64,000 bases of DNA from Runella limosa DSM 17973 (GTDB lineage Bacteria; Bacteroidota; Bacteroidia; Cytophagales; Spirosomataceae). Below, one piece after another: positions 59,466 through 64,000 of this stretch. The stretch is from the NCBI RefSeq assembly GCF_000482465.1, contig NZ_AXVJ01000044.1:1-64000 (forward strand). The letters are read 5' to 3'. Within the stretch, counting starts at the first letter, position 1, and every line of letters begins with the position of its first letter. Position numbers and translations under genes: made by a program. Under the pieces are notes generated by a model that saw only the letters and a list, made by a program, of their open reading frames with translations, had not been told where the DNA came from and searched no databases.

Positions 59466-61553
59466 TTACCGATTCACTCCGACTTTCAACCCACCAAACC
59501 AAAAACGGCCTTGCGCTGGCTCAAAATAACGGTTGGCACTCGCATTTATTTGAACATTCTGAAAATAGGTTTCGTCCAATAAATTATTTACCCCTACAAA
59601 CGGCTCAATGTGAAACTTCCGCCACGTCTTTTGCCCACCTAAACGCAGATTCAAAAGGCTATATCCATTCGCCGTCACGGCATTGGCATCATCGGCATAC
59701 AGTTGGCTCGCATGGCGTACCTGAGCAATCGCAAATAACCCCGAAGGCATGAAATAACGAAGCTCGACCTGCGCCGCGTATTTAGGAATGCCTGGCAACA
59801 CATTTCCGTCAAATTTCCCTGTTGAGGTTTGATACTCACGGTAAGTAAAGTCCGAATACGTATAGTTTGAAAACAAGGTTAAACCTTTGGCCAACATGGC
59901 ATTCAAACTCGCTTCAATCCCCTGCCGTTTTGAACGGCCTGCGTTTCGGTAAAACACCCGCCCCGCTTGACCCGTAATTTGGTACGGTACCAGTTCGTCC
60001 TTTACTTCAATGGTAAACAACGCCAAATCAGCCCGTACGCGCTGTCCAAAATAAGTCTTTGCTCCTATCTCATAATTCAAGGCTTGCTGTGGATTTAGCT
60101 CGGGGTTAAACCCACCCGTCCCAGAAGGGTTATTCGACAACTCACTCATCGTTGGGGTTTCAAAGCTGCTCCCTAAGTTAGAGTACAAGTTTACCGCAGG
60201 AGATACCTCCCACGAAAGCCCCAACGTAGGATTGATACGACTATAATTACGGCCACCCGATTGGTCGCCATCCGACATAAAATAATCGGTTGCTTTTAAG
60301 CGAATCACGTCCGAACGCAGCCCTACCAACATCGTTATTTTTTTGTACGATAGCTCCTGAGTAATATACGAGGCAATGTTCTTAAACGATTCCAATTGGT
60401 CAAAAGTTAATTTTCCTCTCACCCCCGTCATATTATCAAATCGTCGGCGCGTGTCTCCTTGCGACTCTAAGTCAATTCCCACCCGAAAACGATAGCTGAG
60501 GAAGTCTAATTTTTGAGAAAACTGGTACTGAAAACTCCCTCCTGCAAAAGTTCGATTGATGGTTCCTGCCCCTGCCGCCTGAAACGCCAAATAATTGGCA
60601 AAATCACGTTTTGTCCCAAAGGCACGCACAAAAATCAGGTGGTTGCCCATCGTTTTTTCAAACGTGATTCCAACGCGGCCTTGGGTCACCGACTCTCCTG
60701 CCAAAAACCGAAGGTTGTTTGGGTGAGCTTGGCGACGATTTTCGGCTACTTGCGCCAATGTCAAACCACCTGGGTCATCGGCTACGGGGCTAGTGCCGTA
60801 GTTGGCCAACACCGAAAGTCGGGTCAACGAATCAAAATCATAGCGCAGTTTGAGGTTCAAAATCGTATTTTCCATGCGACTGTTTCCCCGATAACCTTCT
60901 GATTGATTACGAGTTGCGACAAACACCATTTGGAGTTTTTTGTGCTGAACACCCGTTTTAAAACGCCAACTCCGCAAACCGTACGAACCCACCGTTCCTT
61001 GCACTTCGGCCAACGGCATTTGGGCTGCATTTTCGGTTTGAAGGCTTATTACCCCTCCCGCTGCGTTTCCAAAGAATCCTGATGACGGCCCGCGCATCAC
61101 CTCCAACCGCTGCATCGCCCCCATGTCAAGGTTATCCACATCGGCTTGACCATCGGGAGTGGACTCAGGAATACCGTCCACGTAGAGGCGAATACCGCGA
61201 ATCCCAAACGCGGCACGTGCCCCAAATCCCCGAATCGAAATGCGTAAATCTTGGGTATAATTATCTGGATTTTGGGCAAAAAGCCCTGCCACACCTCCCA
61301 GCGATTCAAACATCGACAGTTGCGGCTGCCCTATTTGGATGCGCCCGCCGTTGAGCACTGTCAATGCCGCTGGCAAACGTTTTTCATTGATTTCGAGTCG
61401 CGTAGCCGTCACGGTCACGGGAGCAAGTTGGCGCAGCAAAACCGTATCTTTTTTCTGAGCTTTTGCAGGCCGCCCCCCAAGCAAAACAAATGTTGAAAGG
61501 CTTAATAGAATTTTAATACCCAAGCCCTGTTGTTTTTGTATAAAAATAATCAT
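59466..61553 (-). CDS. TonB-dependent outer-membrane receptor
   Basis: The 695-residue protein has a signal peptide (to about 33, AKAQ). The plug begins VTVTATRLEINEKRLPAALTVL and includes RISIRGFGARAAFGIRGIRLYVDGIPES and the VMRGPSSGFFGNAAGGVISLQT plug end. The rest is a 22-strand barrel ending LKVGVNR. There is no N-terminal signalling or carboxypeptidase-like extension, so this is a simple siderophore- or small-molecule-type receptor. It is divergent from an AraC regulator, which probably controls it in response to its ligand. The ligand is unknown. Confidence 0.9.
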   Translation of the reverse strand: MIIFIQKQQGLGIKILLSLSTFVLLGGRPAKAQKKDTVLLRQLAPVTVTATRLEINEKRLPAALTVLNGGRIQIGQPQLSMFESLGGVAGLFAQNPDNYTQDLRISIRGFGARAAFGIRGIRLYVDGIPESTPDGQADVDNLDMGAMQRLEVMRGPSSGFFGNAAGGVISLQTENAAQMPLAEVQGTVGSYGLRSWRFKTGVQHKKLQMVFVATRNQSEGYRGNSRMENTILNLKLRYDFDSLTRLSVLANYGTSPVADDPGGLTLAQVAENRRQAHPNNLRFLAGESVTQGRVGITFEKTMGNHLIFVRAFGTKRDFANYLAFQAAGAGTINRTFAGGSFQYQFSQKLDFLSYRFRVGIDLESQGDTRRRFDNMTGVRGKLTFDQLESFKNIASYITQELSYKKITMLVGLRSDVIRLKATDYFMSDGDQSGGRNYSRINPTLGLSWEVSPAVNLYSNLGSSFETPTMSELSNNPSGTGGFNPELNPQQALNYEIGAKTYFGQRVRADLALFTIEVKDELVPYQITGQAGRVFYRNAGRSKRQGIEASLNAMLAKGLTLFSNYTYSDFTYREYQTSTGKFDGNVLPGIPKYAAQVELRYFMPSGLFAIAQVRHASQLYADDANAVTANGYSLLNLRLGGQKTWRKFHIEPFVGVNNLLDETYFQNVQINASANRYFEPAQGRFWFGGLKVGVNR

Positions 61554-61619
61554 AAAATTGTTGGTATATATCCAATAATTAGTGTGAACGGTCGCTATTC
61601 AAATTAACATTCCCTTTTT

Positions 61620-62537
61620 ATGAATTCGTTCGACATTACAACCCATCTTCAAAGCAGAAAGTTAGAACTCGTTGTCGAAAACCGTACTGCTTATACCCTC
61701 GATAATGCCGAACTCAATATTTACGAGACCCACCAAGCTGCCCAAAACGTAGAGCTTACTTTCTCTAACCCCGTGTTGGCCAGCATGATTCGGGGCAAAA
61801 AAGTAATGCACCTGACCAACTCACCCTCCTTTGATTTTTTTCCCGGTGAATCGGTGATTGTTCCTGCCAATCAAACCATGCGCATCGACTTTCCCGAAGC
61901 CAATAGCAAAAATCCTACCCAATGTTTGGCGTTGGCGATTTCGCCGACCAAAATCCGCACCATCGTCGAAACCCTCAACGAACATTCGCCGCTGGTGGAT
62001 AATAACGAAGGCTGGCAGTTTGCCAACGATAATTTTTATTTTACCAACGAAACCGCCATTCACCAGCTCATCGGGCGACTTATTTATTTGTTTACCGAAA
62101 ACAACGCAGCTAAAGATTATTTTGCCAATTTAGTATTGCAAGAACTCATCGTCCGACTTATGCAAACCAAAGCGCGAATGGTGCTCAGTACCAACCTTCA
62201 GCAGCTTGCCAATACGAATCGGCTTGCGTACGCGATTAAGTATGTACAAGAGAATATCCACCGAAATCTAACCATCAAAGACCTCGCCGACAAAGCCTGC
62301 ATGAGTGAGCCTAACTTTTTTCGGTGCTTTAAACAGCAGTACGGCATTACGCCCGTTGAATACATTAACCAACAACGAATCCAGCTGGCAATGAAGCTTT
62401 TGTATAACACATCGTACAGTGTTTCAGACATTTGCTTTGCTTGTGGCTACAATAACCTCAATTATTTCCAGAAAGTCTTCAAAAAAGCTGCTGGCGACAC
62501 CCCCGCCAATTACCGCAAAAAAATCGTTAAGTTCTAA
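61620..62537 (+). CDS. AraC-family regulator, divergent from the TonB receptor
   Basis: The 305-residue protein has an N-terminal cupin-like sensory part (1-200) and a C-terminal AraC DNA-binding domain with both HTH motifs: LTIKDLADKACMSEPNFFRCFKQQYG (read in parts) and VSDICFACGYNNLNYFQKVFKKAAGDTPANYRKK. The 66-bp gap to the TonB receptor gene implies shared regulation. Many such AraC proteins in Bacteroidota respond to iron-siderophore or other metabolites. The effector is not evident. Confidence 0.88.
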   Translation: MNSFDITTHLQSRKLELVVENRTAYTLDNAELNIYETHQAAQNVELTFSNPVLASMIRGKKVMHLTNSPSFDFFPGESVIVPANQTMRIDFPEANSKNPTQCLALAISPTKIRTIVETLNEHSPLVDNNEGWQFANDNFYFTNETAIHQLIGRLIYLFTENNAAKDYFANLVLQELIVRLMQTKARMVLSTNLQQLANTNRLAYAIKYVQENIHRNLTIKDLADKACMSEPNFFRCFKQQYGITPVEYINQQRIQLAMKLLYNTSYSVSDICFACGYNNLNYFQKVFKKAAGDTPANYRKKIVKF

Positions 62538-62606
62538 TAACGCCTTTTGATAGAATTGTTCTGTTTTTTAATACAATAGTGCCATACCTAGACTGAAAGA
62601 TTATCG

Positions 62607-62614
62607 TAGCTTTG
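62607..62614 (+). promoter_or_regulatory. Putative -7 element for the CoxG-like/CoxS-like genes
   Basis: TAGCTTTG fits TAnnTTTG, 48 bp before the coxG-like ATG. No clear -33 TTG was found. Confidence 0.4.
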
Positions 62615-62662
62615 AATATTATTATTTCGATAATTTCTATTACTTAATCACGTCTTTGCTAC

Positions 62663-63109
62663 ATGGAACTTACAGGAATTCATACCCTCAACGCACCCGC
62701 CGAAACCATTTGGGCGATGTTGATGAACCCCGAAACGCTGGCCAAAGTTACGCCAGGTATCTCGCGCCTTGAGCTCGAAAGTGAAGGCGTTTATAAAGCC
62801 ATTGCTGAGGTAAAAATTGGGCCAGTGGCGGGCAAATTTGAAGGAAAAGCGGAGGTAGCCAATGCCGTTGCCCCTCAAAGTTTCACCCTACGAGTAGTTC
62901 AAAACAGTAAAATTGGCAACGTCAATGCGGATATAAACATGACACTCAAGCCTCTATCGGACACTCAGACGGAGTTGTCGTTCGACGGGAAAGCAGATAT
63001 GTCGGGGCTATTGGCTCGTACAGGAAACCGCGTGATGAGTGGCGTAGCAAGTACTTTGACCAAACAATTTTTCAAAAACTTCGAGGACGAACTCTCCGCA
63101 GCAGGTTAG
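62663..63109 (+). CDS. CoxG-like SRPBCC protein of a molybdenum-hydroxylase operon
   Basis: The 148-residue protein has the SRPBCC start-like fold: TIWAMLMNPETLAKVTPGISRLE (about 16-38, in part) and KIGPVAGKFEGKAEVANAV, then the end DELSAAG. This matches CoxG (carbon-monoxide dehydrogenase subunit G), which in related systems helps anchor or mature the enzyme. No signal peptide is present. The order coxG-coxS-coxL on one strand supports one operon. An intergenic repeat block separates it from the coxS-like gene. Confidence 0.82.
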   Translation: MELTGIHTLNAPAETIWAMLMNPETLAKVTPGISRLELESEGVYKAIAEVKIGPVAGKFEGKAEVANAVAPQSFTLRVVQNSKIGNVNADINMTLKPLSDTQTELSFDGKADMSGLLARTGNRVMSGVASTLTKQFFKNFEDELSAAG

Positions 63110-63141
63110 AAAGTACCGATGGTTTTTCAGCTAACGTGCTG

Positions 63142-63228
63142 AGGGTTTCTCAAAACCCGACCAAAATCGTGATAAGGGTTTCTCAAAACCCGCCTGAAAT
63201 CGTGACAAGGGTTTCTCAAAACCCGACC
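63142..63228. repeat. Three 33-bp tandem repeats with TGAG-loop hairpins
   Basis: GGGTTT-CTCA-AAACCC occurs at 33-bp spacing from 63142, 63175 and 63208, with linker CGACCAAAATCGTGATAA-like sequence. The stem and the TGAG/CTCA loop match the repeat family at 1.3, 37.1, 39.8 and 40.6 kb. Confidence 0.8.
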
Positions 63229-63232
63229 GAAG

Positions 63233-63265
63233 AGACCTTCCAAGTTTTGGAAACTTGGAAGGTCT
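63233..63265. repeat. Isolated CTTCCAAG hairpin
   Basis: AGACCTTCCAAGTTT / AAACTTGGAAGGTCT form a perfect 15-bp stem with a TGG loop. It is the same hairpin as the four-unit array at 59234-59460. It might act as a weak terminator or mRNA stabiliser between the coxG-like and coxS-like genes. Confidence 0.7.
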
Positions 63266-63322
63266 GAAACACAAAACATCTTTCCTTTAAACCGTGCGAA
63301 AGCACATAACCTTTTAAGAAGT

Positions 63323-63784
63323 ATGCCAAAAATAACAGTAACTGTCAACGGTACTCAACGCACTCACGACGTAGAGGGCCGTTTGCTTTTGGTACATTAC
63401 CTACGCGATGTTCTTGGCCTAACTGGCACCCACGTAGGCTGTGATACCAGTAGCTGCGGCGCTTGTACGATTCACCTCGACGGCCATGCCGTTAAATCAT
63501 GCTCTATGCTCGCTGCCCAAGCCGATGGCGCTACCATCACCACCATCGAAGGGTTGGCATCAGGCGACGAATTACACCCACTTCAAGTAGGCTTCAAAGA
63601 AGAGCACGGCCTTCAGTGCGGTTTCTGCACCCCAGGCATGATTATGTGCGCTGCCGATTTGCTAAAGCGCAACCCAAATCCTACCGAGCAAGAAATTCGC
63701 GAAGGGTTGGAAGGGAATATTTGTCGTTGTACGGGGTATCACAACATCGTTCGGGCGGTACAACACGCCGCAGTAGCCCCCTAA
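63323..63784 (+). CDS. CoxS-like [2Fe-2S] subunit of a molybdenum hydroxylase
   Basis: The 153-residue protein carries both iron-sulfur sites of the small subunit: [14 protein letters not shown] (N-terminal plant-type cluster, with Cys near 39, 44, 47 and 59) and [10 protein letters not shown] with ICRCTGY (C-terminal cluster). It belongs to the xanthine dehydrogenase/CO dehydrogenase family. The oxidised substrate depends on the large subunit, whose active-site loop is outside this window. The next gene begins 124 bp downstream. Confidence 0.92.
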   Translation: MPKITVTVNGTQRTHDVEGRLLLVHYLRDVLGLTGTHVGCDTSSCGACTIHLDGHAVKSCSMLAAQADGATITTIEGLASGDELHPLQVGFKEEHGLQCGFCTPGMIMCAADLLKRNPNPTEQEIREGLEGNICRCTGYHNIVRAVQHAAVAP

Positions 63785-63907
63785 CCCCCAATGGGGGAAA
63801 CATAACCCAATTTTTAGTGATTTAACAAAACCAATTGACTCCCTAATCAATGACGGTTAACAAGAGATAAAAAAACTCCTCCATTGGGGAATGGGGGGCT
63901 AATTATC

Positions 63908-64000
63908 ATGAGCAATAAATTCATAGGAAAATCAGTAAAACGCGTTGAAGATAAGCGTTTTATTACGGGCAAAGGCCGTTATACCGATGATATAAATCTA
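63908..64000 (+). CDS. CoxL-like large subunit, partial (5' end only)
   Basis: The last 31 codons of the window read MSNKFIGKSVKRVEDKRFIT followed by GKGRYTDDINL, the conserved start of xanthine dehydrogenase/CO dehydrogenase large subunits (SxxRxEDxRFxTGxGxYxDD). The active-site loop (AYxCSFR in true CO dehydrogenase) lies beyond the window, so CO oxidation cannot be claimed. Confidence 0.88.
   Translation, partial: MSNKFIGKSVKRVEDKRFITGKGRYTDDINL

Overview
The window looks like a chromosomal segment of a Bacteroidota bacterium of the order Cytophagales, probably Spirosomataceae and Runella-like. The genus is an inference. The grounds are two very large secreted proteins with type IX secretion (T9SS) C-terminal sorting domains, a secreted protein with a 3-coathanger-type tail, a DUF2723/GT117 glycosyltransferase, LytTR and LuxR-type one-component membrane regulators, almost no Shine-Dalgarno sequences, and several TAnnTTTG (-7) promoter elements.

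Left part (1-11.1 kb). A tRNA gene with a CAU anticodon (minus strand, 232-974) is interrupted in its anticodon loop by a 669-nt group I intron, whose P1 loop encodes an HNH endonuclease. Next come a short GT35 glucan-phosphorylase-like protein that lacks the PLP lysine, a secreted GH16 beta-glucanase with five near-identical tandem modules, and a propeller/Y_Y_Y/LuxR-type sensor-regulator. 

Surface and replication block (11.1-35 kb). A 3699-residue T9SS adhesin (beta-helix, SdrB-like, 13 Calx-beta and 2 GEVED domains) is divergent from a compact cluster: a Tat-type secreted protein, three tandem phage-tail-collar (MdpB-type) proteins, a GNAT acetyltransferase and a DUF6916-like protein. A replicative helicase DnaB follows that carries two LAGLIDADG inteins, one splitting the Walker A motif. 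Then come a GT9 glycosyltransferase, a DUF423 protein, a GT117 protein and a Nudix hydrolase.

Accessory stretch (35-52.3 kb). An AT-rich PLD-like gene lies beside a large palindrome. An ECF sigma/anti-sigma-like/outer-membrane operon and a lone lipoprotein gene are embedded among copies of a multi-hairpin repeat with TGAG loops. FAD oxidoreductase, 7TM-DISM/LytTR, TPR-HTH, AraC-type and ABC exporter genes follow. A WHH-type nuclease toxin with an SMI1/KNR4 immunity gene sits between two 94-bp copies of the 3' end of a cyclophilin gene. It includes a 446-bp tandem duplication that made a chimeric immunity remnant.

Right part (52.3-64 kb). This holds a dehydrogenase-HEAT-cytochrome c protein with a secreted endonuclease/exonuclease/phosphatase-type enzyme, a DUF6973-like secreted protein, an esterase, a small membrane protein, a polyampholyte repeat protein, a four-unit hairpin array, and a TonB-dependent receptor with a divergent AraC regulator. 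The last genes are the start of a molybdenum-hydroxylase (CO-dehydrogenase-like) set: coxG-like, coxS-like, and the first 31 codons of a coxL-like gene running off the window.

All calls come from reading the sequence. No database search was run, and family names rest on recognised motifs.
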